Shown here: one piece after another, positions 53,301 through 64,000 of the stretch
Layout: each line of letters starts with the position of its first letter
Numbering within the stretch: position 1 is the stretch's first letter
Assembly (NCBI GenBank): GCA_021613335.1
Contig: JAJTWR010000266.1
Location: 1,535,001 to 1,599,000, forward strand
Source: Whitmania pigra
Lineage: Eukaryota > Annelida > Clitellata > Hirudinida > Haemopidae
Direction of reading: 5' to 3'
DNA length: 64,000 bases
The notes under the pieces: model-generated
Told to the model about the DNA's origin: nothing
Seen by the model: the letters and a program-made list of their open reading frames with translations, nothing else
Database searches by the model: none
Program-made: the position numbers and the translations under genes

Positions 53301-55040
53301 TCGATACATGGCTTAAGTATGTTATTTTTTTCGAAAGTATGTTCTTATTTGCATTACTTTGAATGTAAAAACGCCTCAGCATTTACTTCCGCCCAGTATC
53401 TTTGGATAACAATTAGGATAAACTGTAAGATAAAATTATTAAAGGTTTTTATAATTTGTTTAAATGCTAATTACAAGCGTATCAAACTTTTTCTAATCTC
53501 TTCCATTGGATGTCGGTCATGTGACTTGCATTAACTTTCAGACTATCAGTTAAATATATCATATGTCTTGGTAACGTTTCAGAAAAAGTTGAATGTTCAA
53601 TGTATGTCAGCAATGAATCTATTTCAACTGTGCTTGAGCAAACCTACAATCATAAATATCTGATTAAAATTTGTTTATGGATCGATCCAATTCATTTTAA
53701 TATTACCGTGCGAGCTAATTTGTCAAATATGCGGAGATGCGGTTCGGCATGCTGAGAAATGCCCAAATATTTGAGTTTATTTGAATTTAAATATTCAATT
53801 TCAGTCCTGTTAATCAAAATTACAATAAATAAAATAGTTATTTTGACATGTTTTAAAAATATTAATGTTACTCAGGTGGCATAATAATACATCAGAATTT
53901 GGTAACTTTTTTTCTTACCTCTCGCTCTGTATAATATCAATATCGAAGCATTCCAGATGCGGCAGCTCTTTCGTTATTGGTCCAATATCTCTATCATAAA
54001 ATTCATAGACGGGATCAATAATCCTAAGAGATCTGAGATATTAAAAGAAATAATATTAGAAAGAAACCTACAAAATTATTATTATTATTGTTATTATTTA
54101 AATATAAAAAAAATTATTACTATAATTTGTGAATGTTTATATAAATATATATATTAATTATTAATATTATTTATTATAATTATTATATAGAAATAGAATC
54201 ATTGTAAAGAACATTTAATTGGATCAACATTTAAAGTGATATTTTAATCCAACCTTAAATTTTTCAAATAACACATATGTTTCAAAATATGGCAACTGGC
54301 GTTAAATATGCAGCTAAAGCTGTGAACGTTTTGCAGAATTTTAAATGACTCGACGAAGCGCTTAAAAATGTCAAATATTATATGGCCATTTTCAAAATAA
54401 AAAAAATACCATAAATGATTAATTTCTATTGATTGTAAATATTTAGAACAAGTTAAATCTGTTTGAAAAAATTCATGTAATGAAGCGGCTTTAAAATCAA
54501 GTATTAATTTTTTGAGTTTTGGAAACTTCAGTCCTTCTTTTAACGGATTATATGACCCATCTCTGCAATATAGAAATATATAAAAATTCTTTCTAAAATA
54601 ATGAAGTCATTGAGGAAATATCAAATTGCTGTTATTATCAAGTCACAGCAGATAATAAATAAACTAACAAGTTACTAAATATATCCATTGTCAGACAGTA
54701 ACCACCAATATGTAGAATTTCAAGATCAGAAGAAAATTTTTGTATGAGTGAATACAACTCAAGAGTCATGCGATGTATACGGAAAGAAAATTGCTTGAGA
54801 GGCAAATTGGTATTCTGGATCTTCAATATGTCATTGGGATCGTAAGGTCCAAGTAAAAGATTAACATTGACCCAATTGAGGACATCTCTGGAGGCGAGAC
54901 ATGGCTTTAGAAATTCGGCGGGAATTGGCCAGCCAATTTCATTTCCTTTTGATTGGATATCTTCGAATATGTGAGGTGGTAAGCGAATGTTTTCCTTTAG
55001 GACTTGAAATAAAATTAATTAAGTTAATAAGTGAAAAATA
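48753..55040. repeat. Segmental duplication, copy 1
   Basis: Homology with the segment from 56887 begins at GTAAATGGAAAAAACGACAT. It covers the four N-terminal EGFR exons, the 50.3-52.3 kb spacer and nearly all of the LRR-like gene. The offset to copy 2 is a constant 8134 bp up to about 51.0 kb and 8921 bp after the transposon insertion in copy 2. Similarity is traceable to about 55040, where copy 2 leaves the window. If tandem, the unit would be 8134 bp (48753-56886). Confidence 0.93.
50340..52302. other. Spacer upstream of the EGFR L1 exons
   Basis: About 2 kb, AT-rich, duplicated almost perfectly at 58.47-61.22 kb. Minus-strand frames of 81 (50456-50701) and 64 codons (50749-50943) are open but unrecognised. 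The EGFR signal-peptide exon and promoter should lie here or further upstream. None could be identified. Confidence 0.45.
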
Positions 55041-55320
55041 AAACTACTTTGTGGTTAGACTACTTAAGTAAACAAAAATATTTAAGTCAATATCTTACTA
55101 TGTCCGTGATCCTGATCAGTGTTGAGAAAAATTCTGTCAAAATGGATGGCTGTGGATTTCAATAGGATGTTTCTGAGGCTTGGTAAATTTACTCTTGGAG
55201 AATTATTTAAAATGGTACAACTATTAATGGTCATCGTATCACCTGCAATTAGTTTGTCTCTTTAAATAAATAAATCTAAGTGAACTTGCTAAAGATATAA
55301 TTGTTTATTAACTCACCCAT
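52303..55320 (-). CDS. Leucine-rich-repeat, F-box-like protein, copy 1
   Basis: Supported exons: 55317-55320 (ATG plus one base), 55099-55242, about 54670-55002, about 54255-54560, about 53920-54030, about 53707-53810, about 53490-53640 and 52303-52446. A short N-terminal part is followed by LPPHIFEDIQSKGNEIGWPI, which resembles an F-box-type start. Leu-rich segments follow (LEILHIGGYCL; FPKLKKLILDF; LPHLECFDIDII; LKYLGISQ), spaced like irregular LRRs. There is no signal peptide or membrane span. F-box/LRR or ZYG11-like substrate adaptors of ubiquitin ligases are the closest fit by pattern; this is inference. The C-terminal exon(s) below 52303 were not resolved. A second copy lies at 61.2-64 kb. 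Confidence 0.55.
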
Positions 55321-55736
55321 TTTCACTGGTAAACGATATCTGATCTTGATTTTTAATCTTTTAGTTACTTGATCGACCTTTTACCTTTTCCGGTTATCAA
55401 CAAAGATTTATATAAAATTTATTCACGACCTCAACTTTATGAAGTTTTATATTCATAACAATAAATTTTTAATTTAAAATTTTATTAGTTCTTCAAAATA
55501 TTTATTTATTTGACGAAAATCCGTCGCATTAATAAGATGATACAACCCTATGCAAGCTCAAAAAAAAAAGACGTGTCTCAAATTAAGGCAAATATTTTCG
55601 TCACAAACTATGTGGATAGAACTAAATTAATCACCAACGGCCAAGAATATTTATTACTGGTTATAAAATTTTAGATTTTTTATTTGTTGTCAATGCCTCT
55701 AACGACGAAGGGAAAGTCATTGCTATCACTTGCTAT

Positions 55737-56167
55737 CAGTGGCGTTCTCGCCACCCGGGGTAATCATAAGATTTGACGCCCCCTCTTGACCGTTAATAAT
55801 CCGTTAACCTTCGAAAATTTCGAAAAGCTCTGTTATTTTCATGGAACTAGAATCAAATTAAAATTTTTCAAATAAACTCTCATTTTCTTTCTGCAGTTTT
55901 CTAGAAGTCTCAAAATTCAGTCCATCGGCAAGTTCCCTCTCTATGGAGAGGATTGCCAAGTCTGTAAGTCCTGTCTGGCTCATGGAAGATCGAAGGTAGT
56001 TTTTTATTAACTTAAGTTTGGAGAATAAGCACTCACGGCTAGCAACAGGATCACAATGCTAGGACCAGAATCTCAAAGATTTCTGTATGATGCTCAAAAG
56101 TTGAAGAGCTCCATCGATGTTACAGTTTCCTAGCTGATGAACAGGGATGACCTGATGAGGGCCTGGT
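55737..56167 (-). mobile_element. hAT transposon relic 1 (3' end)
   Basis: The left edge, CAGTGGCGTTCTC at 55737, matches the CAGTGGCG terminus common in hAT elements. On the minus strand 55858-56155 reads as the C-terminal dimerisation region of a hAT/ZMYM-like transposase (SRECLFSKLKLIKNYLRSSM, then LAILSIERELADGLNFE) with at least one internal stop (TAG near 56060). It is interrupted on the right by relic 2. Inactive. Confidence 0.75.
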
Positions 56168-56886
56168 CAGTGTTGTAAAAATTACCTCATTTCGGTAATT
56201 AGGTAAAAGTAATATATCAAAAAGCTACTTAATTATAAGTAAGAGTATTGTCTCAAAAATTTACTCAATTAAAAGTAAAAAGTTACAGCATCTAAAAGTT
56301 ACTTTTAAGTAAAAATTACAAGTAACTTTGATGTCGCCGTTATTGTGATCATACATCATTCCGTATTATTTAAAAGGAATTGATTCTCTTATCGTTAAAA
56401 CAATTATTGGTATTAACTGCTAGTACTAAGAGTCATTAAGTAATAACATTTGAACTAATGCATTTTTTTGGTGTTTTTATTATTTATCACAATAACAAAC
56501 ATTTGTTAATTTTTAACATAACTAAGTCCTTGAATAGTTTGTCACTCATTATGATCCTCCGGCTGTTCATACCAGCAGAGCTGAATAAACGTTCAACAGC
56601 TGCATTAGCTGGCAGAGGAGTGTTCAACTGGATAAATAATTTTTTCAGGGTATCGCTTCCAGTAATAATGTTCATGTCATCTGATCGGTCTCGAAGATAC
56701 TGCATCAGAATATCAGTTGACCTTGTGCAATTGAAGAAACTGTCTTCAATACTGTCAGCATCAGGTGAACGAGAGCTCAAAGCTCGTCCACCTTTGCTGC
56801 ATTAGAAGATGCTATTTTGGCTACCAGTTTCTCATGAAGCTTGAGAATCGTTGGCAACAGATATACCATATTCCTTAACTTCTGTT
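56168..56886 (-). mobile_element. hAT transposon relic 2, nested and truncated
   Basis: This begins with CAGTGTTGTAAAAATTACC, a typical hAT terminal sequence. The minus-strand frame 56487-56780 ends in a hAT dimerisation domain (LNTPLPANAAVERLFSSAG, then MSDKLFKDLVMLKINK). The sequence upstream of it (KLHEKLVAKIASSN) is in another frame, so the gene is frameshifted. It ends abruptly at 56886, exactly where duplication copy 2 starts, so its other terminus is missing. Confidence 0.8.
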
Positions 56887-57078
56887 GTAAATGGAAAAAA
56901 CGACATGATAACACTTATTAATTTTAAATTAACCAATTTATTTACATGATTTTTAATTAAGTCATTACAATAAGCTAAATATAGATTATTTAATTAAATT
57001 TTAATTTCGTCCTATTTGTTCGCTGAAATATAGTAATGTCGAACAGAATAACTAATAAATGCTGCAAATTAGAATTAC

Positions 57079-58473
57079 TTTTTTGGCAAATGTTCTCAGT
57101 CCAACAAAACGGGCAACCAGATTTACATGGTGGACCTACAAACCGCTTCGACTGTTAATCATTCGATCATTGTAACGTACCTATTAATAACTTTCTTTTT
57201 ATCGTTTCGTCGACGTCAACTTACAGTTGGTTGCCAAATTCTTGAGCACCGTATTTTCTTCCCGATAAGTTATATCCTCCCACGATACGTTGTTCATGTT
57301 GCAAAGGGCTTCATTACTTTCAATAAGCACTGTGCCCGTTACAACTTCTGGAAATGATATACTTTAATGAAATAACAGTGAAGCGAAAGAGATTTATATT
57401 GGGATAGTGAGTTTTGAATGGAGAGTTTTGGAATGCTTTGTTATAGACTAAACTGAGTATCGAAACATAATGGTCATCATAACTCGAACATTGAACAAGG
57501 TTAGCCGAATGGGTTGTATGCCTACATGCGGCAGTAGTAGCAACAGTCGTAATGTATCGTGTTCGCAACCCGCCCTGAACTGCCATGAAGCGCCCTAGGA
57601 TAGGAGCGCTTTGTAAATGGTGGATCGATTAACAGGTGCCTTCACATCCTACCTGGATACATAAGGAACCAAAAAAATCGGATAAACCCAAATGCAAATA
57701 AATCATCAGGCGAACAATTCAAAGTCAAGCGTTTGAGAAAGTGACCCTAAGCAAAATGTTGTTTGTCAATCCGCACCAATCCGCACGGGAGTCTTCAACC
57801 AATAAGTTAAACGCGGTCAGAAAGTCTCTTTAAGGATCACTGACTAGAAAGAGGAAATGCATTTAATTTTTGGAAAACATCTCCAAAAACTCGAAGTGGA
57901 AACTTCTAGAACTAGCCTTTAAAACCATACCAACTAACCTCTAAGAGATGGAAAGACAACATTCTTCAGCCTCTTGTTTCTTACGATGTGGATGCTGCGG
58001 TTTTTAAAGAGCTTGATTCCTCTGACTAGCCTCAGGTTTTTCATGCTGAGTTCGGTTAAGCCAGTGTTTTGAATAAAGATGTAACCGTGGACCTTAACAT
58101 TTACAAGGATTTACTTATTTGTAATTATTGCAATAAAGAATAACGTCACTATCAAGTAATTCGCTGTAATTGCGGACATAAGTATATATACATTTTATAA
58201 AGAATTTCAGCTATTAATTTTTGTCTAACTAAAGTTAAAGTTAAAGAGTTTAATGTAACAAAATTAAAATGATTTGAACTCTGAACTCAGAATATAAATC
58301 GCGATCTTTAACCTCTTCAATGGAATCCAGGAATGTTGGATCAATTGGATCTGAAAAATCCACAATTTCCACACTTTTGTGTACCACCTTACAATCCTTA
58401 TAAATCTTCGTTAGGTGATTAGATCTGTTATTGTTAATGGAATAACCTGGAGCTTGGTCAAGACCCAAGCAAA
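57079..58473 (-). pseudogene. Orphan duplicated EGFR L1/furin exons
   Basis: Four exons, each 8134 bp from its counterpart: 58313-58473, 57939-58092, 57225-57347, 57079-57135. They encode about 165 residues of the EGFR L1 domain and the first Cys-rich segment. All open frames across them translate identically to copy 1 and splice sites are preserved. No next EGFR exon follows: the duplication ends at 56887 and a hAT relic begins. The segment therefore cannot make a receptor by itself. It might give a truncated secreted L1 fragment, splice into the downstream EGFR gene with a repeated L1, be silent, or reflect an assembly error. Confidence 0.85.
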
Positions 58474-59870
58474 CTGAAAACGAGAAATTCTTTAAAGAAA
58501 ATGCTTACTAGTAAACCAATTTCATCAAAAACATTTCAAGTGCGCATTGGTGTTACTATAACTTTGAATAAAGTTTTAGTTTTTAATTTTTACAAATTGA
58601 AAAATTTATAATTTATAACAACAAGGTATTCTATTTTTACGATTGAAAATGATATTAATACTTGGAAAAAGTAATTTAAGCAACCTTTTCCATCAATTTC
58701 ACTAAACGTTTTTAAACAAACAATAAGCAACTGTATCAGATATGTCTCGAACATGTCCACAATTTTGGAAGAAAATCCACAGATAAAAAAATCACAAACA
58801 ATATCTAGTTTTAATTTTATTTCTCGTTTTATCAAAAACTGTCGCGTTATTTTCCAAGAAAATTATTTTTGAAGCCCATCTTTCAAATAATAGCAATAGG
58901 TATAAAACTCTGTTGATGAAGAAACTCGATAATTCTAGCTTTATAAATGCTTGGCCTCATCGTTATTAATAATGGAACAATAACGACTGCAATTCGAGTA
59001 ATTGCTTCAATTAACCTAGCTTCGAAGATGAAAAACACTCCGGAAAAAGGTGTCGGATAGGATTGCTGACACGTCAATGAATAAATTCAATGAGATTATC
59101 AAAATTGTTTATAAGAATTTGACTATGCCTACATCTGAAGTTATTTGATCAAAGAATTGATGTGCAGCTCTTCAAATGATATTTAATTGACGACATTTTT
59201 CGTACATTCGATCATTCTATTATGTTTACGGGGTAAGAGATTCTCGCAATCTTGTCAATTAGCCAGAATATTCTTTCTGAAGGGCTTTCGTTCAGCTTCA
59301 ATGATATATTTATCGCATTCAATAAAGCTCTTCATCAAGAATTTCTATGCCTAACAATCGTAGGAAGATAAACTCAGTTTCATAAGATAACTCGTCCCAG
59401 GCTTAAGGATACAAATGCCAAGATTTTTCTCACCAACAGGATGCAATTAAGCAAAGATATTATGGCATCATTTTTATTGCTGACGTTAGCCCCACCAACT
59501 GTGTCCACAGCGTCAACTGCACCAATCTTAATTGTTTGATGCGATTACCAGCTCTTTAAATGAGTTTATTAGCTCTACGAATATTAACTACTAATTCGTG
59601 ATGTTTTTTCCCAAAAAATTCATTTTAATTGTTGGTTGTTGCTTCGATTACTTGAAGAGTACAATTAAATGTACAATTATATTTGCTCTTTGTCTAAGAA
59701 ATCTACAACTCAAAGAGTTTCTCAATGATTAACAAATGTCCAATAAGCTAGACAAAATATATATAAATATATAAACATGATCTTGGAATTTGTTTACATG
59801 ATGTGCGTTAATAATTAAAAATGTACGTGCACAAGATCTTAATGGCCGTGAAACCAAAACCATCCGGATG
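58474..59870. other. Duplicated spacer, left part
   Basis: Near-identical copy of 50340-51736. It contains the same unrecognised open frames (58590-58835 and 58883-59077, minus). No exon is supported. Confidence 0.5.
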
Positions 59871-60656
59871 GGTGACCCGTCGTAAGAGCCCGGCGACAGA
59901 ATAGCCCCGTCAAAACAGCCCCGTCAAAATAGCCCGGCGTCAAAATAGCTCAAGACAAAACAGCCCCGTCGAAACAGCCCGGCGTCAAAATAGTCCCATG
60001 ATATCATGATATGATAACTCCATGTCAAAGTATTTTTTAAAAATGTTGTGAAACTGAATCAAAATTTAATTCGAAATTAGTGGCTTGAATGCTTTGACCG
60101 TTTTGAGTATTGTTTGTTGTTATTATTGTTCTCCAGAAGTTTAGTTTGCATAGTCTTGCTTATTCAAATTTGTATCTGGCTTACAAATTTGTGTTGACAT
60201 TATCCTCATCACAAGTTGCTTGTGAGAGGTCGTTTTCAAAATTGAAATACGTTTTGAACAGATTAAGAAATTTTTGAACCAGTCAATTCTACGATCATTC
60301 ATGCTGATGTCTTTTAGAAAGACTCTTTTCCAAGAATCAATAACAATGAAATCATTGATGTTTTAGCATCGACTAGTGAAACGATGAAAAAGCTGTTATA
60401 ATAGTTAATAGTGAATAGAAATTTTAGACTCTAGTGTTTCTTATGTTTAAGTTGATCAAACTAGGAGTTAAATAAAATTTCCCGGGCCTGTTTTTTAAGC
60501 CAGTGCGACCCTGGTGACAGAGTTGTTTTGATGAGCCCCATCTGTACTGTTTTGACGGGATTTTTCCGTCCTGGGCTATTTTGACGCCGGGCTGTTTCGA
60601 CGGGGCTGTTTTGTCGGGGCTATTCTGTCGCCGGGCTGTTATGACGGGGTGCCCAC
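59871..60656. mobile_element. 786-bp inverted-repeat DNA transposon, hAT-like remnant inside
   Basis: Present only in duplication copy 2; copy 1 has the empty site at about 51736. It is flanked by the 7-bp direct repeat CCGGATG (59864-59870 and 60657-60663), present once in copy 1. The ends are imperfect inverted repeats of roughly 90 bp built from subterminal repeats of AGCCCCGTCAAAAC/AGCCCGGCGTCAAAAT type; the right end reads as the complement. Inside, the plus strand at about 60185-60365 resembles a hAT dimerisation segment (SSSQVACERSFSKLKYVLNR) broken by a frameshift. This is a non-autonomous deletion derivative. Family assignment to hAT is tentative because the termini do not begin with CAG. 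Confidence 0.88.
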
Positions 60657-61223
60657 CCGGATGATGAGTTCTCTCAACAAATTAATTTGAAAACAATGTT
60701 GTACCGATGTTAAGAGGCGAATTTGACCCCATTTTGTGCTCCAGATGTTAGGGCTCGGCGACTAAAACAATCGATGAGAAAATGCTAAGAAAAAGAAGGA
60801 ATTTCGCGGTTCCACTCCAAAAACGCCGACTTAATAGTTTTGGCGTGGGTTCGACTTGATTTTCAATTGAGTGATGTCACTGCAGATGTTTAGAAGAAAT
60901 ATTTTATATTCCACTCTGAAGCTTTATTAAAGTGCCGAAAATACAATTATAATAAATTTATGAAGCTCTCGATAAGTTGATAACTGATCTTGTGATTACT
61001 TTGAACTTCTTAATATTCCAAGGATGAAACTTCAAATTGGCTCGTATTCTAAAAATAAATGTTTCAAATTAATGATTGGTCCTTAAATCTGGTATTAATT
61101 CTACAGCGAGTATTATATTGATAATATGCCCAAGAATGAGAAATTTTTGTAATTAATGCTCAGAAGGCTTCTAATCTGATGCACTTTAAGAATAAAACGG
61201 GAATATTTTGGGCGGAATCTTAC

Positions 61224-63964
61224 ATTAACAAACTCTGAAATTGGAACGTCATAATGTTTGTAAATGTTACTGAGCAATATGAAATTCAAATATAGTTGTG
61301 TTCTTTTAGTGTTTGGTTTCCTCGTTATTTGCTCCAGCATAAAGTTTATTAACTGTCGGGACTTTAGCTGAAATGTATAAAAATTATATTAGTTTACTAA
61401 ACATTAACTACATTGCAGTATGTTCATTAAATTTTTTAGAATGCAAAATAGGATACTAATTTACTGAAACTGACCACATCTATGACCCATAAAAAATTAA
61501 TTTCTTCTGTGGTCTGAAATTTGCAATATGTTAGTATTTAATACAAATGACTCTCTTAACAATTAATTGAGTTTAGCAGTAGTATCATGTTTATCAAATT
61601 AGTATTCAAAAATTAAAATATTGATTTGCCATGACTGACCAATGAAAACTTTCTATCGTACCTATAGTCATGGACGTAGTGTGCAGGGTCCTGAAATGAA
61701 AAATGAGACTGTGAGATCAGCTCAAATGAATGCTGATGGAAATTCACAAAAACTACCATTTTTTGATAAAACGCGAAGTTTACTATAAAATTTGCAAATT
61801 TCCTGCAAAAATTGAGTTTTAATCACGATGTGGTTAATAATAACAATTACATTAATATTAATCATTTATAAATTATTAAATGTTATATGTTACTGTCACT
61901 TAAAAAGTCCAATGCACGAATGCGCTTATCATCGTTACAATCGAATATTCTTTGATCCAACTAAGGAAGAAAGCATACGCGCAAGGTGCACATAAACTAG
62001 ATTTGGTCGAATCACAATTAATTGGGCATTAGTAGCCCATGGCTCAGGATTTGTTGCAATTTGGTTGCTTCTTCAATTCCCAGCAAAGTAACGGGAAGAC
62101 AACCATCTATAGCGTTTAAAACATGAATAAAGAATTACCCTAAAAAACATGTGGTCCATTGATGTTTATCATCGCCTATTTGTAAAATCAAACTGAAAAA
62201 CAAAATATTTAGATCATTAATTTAAAAGTGTCGATACATGACTTAGGTATGTTATTTTTTTCAAAAGTATGTTCTTATTTGCATTACTTTGAATGTAAAA
62301 ACGCCTCAGCATTTACTTCCGCCCAGTATCTTTGGATAACAATTAGGATAAACTGTAAGATAAAATTATTAAAGGTTTTTATAATTCGTTTAAATGCTAA
62401 TAAAAGCCTATCAAACTTTTTCTAATCTCTTCCATTGAATGTCGGTCATTTGGCTTGCATTTACTTTCAGACTATCAGTTAAATATATCATATTTCTTGG
62501 TAACGTTTCGGAAAAAGATGAATATTCAAAGTGTGTTAGCAATGAATCTATTTCAACTGGGCTTGAGCAAACCTACAAACATTAATATCTGATTAAAATT
62601 TGTTTATGGATTGATCCATTTTATTAATTCATTTTAATATTACCGTGCGAGCTAAATGGTCAATTCTGGGGAATTTACGTTTGTTATCCAGAAGAATGCC
62701 CAAATATTTAAGTTTATTTGATTTTAAAAATTCGATTTTAGCGCTGTTAATCAAAAATACATTATATTATAGTTATTTTGACATGTTTCAAAAATATTAA
62801 TGTTATTCAGGTTACATAATAATACATCAGAATTTGGTAACGTTTTTCTTACCGTAAGCTCACTGGAGTATCAATATCCAAGCATTCCAGATGCGGTAGC
62901 TCTTTCGTTATTGATTCAAGATGAGACTCATAAAAAAACAGCTAGGATCAATAATCCTTAGAGATCTGAGATATTAAAGCAAATAATATTAGAAAAGAGA
63001 CTCTGCAACTTACAAAATTATTATTATTATTATTTAAATATCTCGACACTATATAAAAGTAAAAATATAAATTTATTATTGTTATTGCTTGTAAATATTT
63101 ATATAAAAATTTACATTATTTATTATCATTTATTAATATTATTATTCATTATGATTATTATATATCAGAATCAATTGGATCAACATTTAAAAAAATTTTT
63201 TAGTCCAACCTTAAATTTTTCAAATAACATATATGTTCCAAAATATCACAATAGCTGTAATCTGTTAGAAATAAGCAGCTAAAGCTGCGAACTTTATGCA
63301 GGACTTTAAATGACTCCAGGAAGCGCTCAAAAGTATCCATTATTATTTTTCGTTTATCGTGATAAAAATACCACAAATGATTAATTTCTATTGATTGTAA
63401 ATATTTAGAATAAGTTAAATCTGTTTGAAAAATTTCAAGTAAATACTCGACTTTAAAATCAAGTATTAATTTTTTGAGATTTGGAAACTTCAGTCCTTCT
63501 TTTAACGTAATATATGTCACATCTCTGCAATATAGAAATATATAAAAATTCTTACTAAAATAATGAAGTCATTGAGGAAATATCAAATTGCTGTTATTAT
63601 GAATTCACAGCAGATAATGAATAAACTAACAAGTTGTTAAATATATCAGTTGACAGACAGTAACCACCAATATGTAGAATTTCAAGATCCGAAGAAAATT
63701 TTTGTATGAGTGAATACAACTCAAGTGTCATGAAATATATACGGAAAGACAATTGCTTGAGGGGCAGATTGGTATTCTGGATCTTCAATATGTCATTGAC
63801 ATCGTAAGGCCCAAGTAAAAGGTTAACATTGACCCAATTTAGGACATCTCTGAAGGCGAGACATTGCTTTAGAAATTCGGCGGGAATTGGCCAGCCAATT
63901 TCATTTCCTTTTGATTGAATATCTTCGAATATGTGAGGTGGTAAGCGAATGTTTTTCTTTAGGA
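61224..63964 (-). pseudogene. LRR, F-box-like protein, copy 2 (frameshifted, 5' end outside window)
   Basis: Diverged copy of the 52.3-55.3 kb gene. Exons align with copy 1: from 63964 leftward (PLKQLSFRIYFMTLELYSLI), about 63200-63520 (FPNLKKLILDFKVEYL), about 62860-62960 and 61224-61367. In the 62860-62960 exon, copy 2 is one base shorter than copy 1 between GATCC and ATAACG (44 versus 45 bases). This shifts the frame and brings a stop before the LPHLEC repeat. Other exons remain open, so the break may be recent or an error next to a seven-A homopolymer. The first exons lie beyond 64000. Confidence 0.55.
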
Positions 63965-64000
63965 CTTGATTAAAATTAATTAAGTTTATAATGTGGAAAA

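Larger units (their letters stand above)
56887..64000. repeat. Segmental duplication, copy 2 (continues past window)
   Basis: This matches copy 1 (48753-55040). From 56887 to about 61420 only scattered single-base changes, small indels and one transposon insertion separate the copies. Beyond about 61420 substitutions become frequent. Small indels include 8 bases lost near 60846 relative to copy 1. It runs off the end of the window. Confidence 0.93.

Overview
The window is animal nuclear DNA. It is AT-rich and carries many short spliced genes with GT-AG introns (mostly about 70-500 bp) and many (GAT)n/(AAT)n microsatellites. The protein families are metazoan: an EGFR/ErbB receptor, cathepsin C, DHX34, FKBP11 and PET100. 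Compact introns and lack of vertebrate-style repeats suggest an invertebrate. A lophotrochozoan such as an annelid is plausible but not shown. All gene models were read by eye from splice sites and reading-frame phase.

Left part (1-27 kb), in order: the 5' end of a secreted leucine-rich-repeat gene (minus, 0.9-1.5 kb); a large helix-rich gene of unknown family (minus, 2.4-10.1 kb) with an in-frame stop in one late exon; DHX34, an RNA helicase of nonsense-mediated decay (plus, 15 exons, 10.6-16.5 kb), head-to-head with the unknown gene; two tandem cathepsin C genes (minus, 9 exons each, 16.7-19.5 and 20.3-22.8 kb); FKBP11, an ER prolyl isomerase (plus, 6 exons, 23.9-25.4 kb); and PET100, a mitochondrial cytochrome c oxidase assembly factor (minus, 4 tiny exons, 26.7-27.1 kb).

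Middle (27-39 kb): about 8.5 kb without a recognisable gene but rich in GAT/ATC and other simple repeats. It is followed by a large, almost intronless gene for an unrecognised single-pass membrane protein of about 1050 residues (35.7-38.9 kb, plus).

Right part (39.8-64 kb): an EGFR/ErbB-type receptor tyrosine kinase on the minus strand, from cytoplasmic tail (39.86 kb) to first ligand-binding L domain (50.34 kb). Upstream lies a leucine-rich/F-box-like gene (52.3-55.3 kb). A segment starting at 48,753 is repeated from 56,887 to the window end. The second copy holds four orphan EGFR L1/furin exons identical in translation to the first, and a second copy of the LRR-like gene with a frameshift. 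Between the copies lie two hAT transposon relics, one apparently inserted in the other. The second copy also carries a 786-bp inverted-repeat transposon absent from the first, so empty and filled sites can be compared directly.

No new defence or CRISPR-like system was seen. The most notable points are the partial EGFR duplication with its abrupt change in identity, the 786-bp element, and the unrecognised membrane protein.
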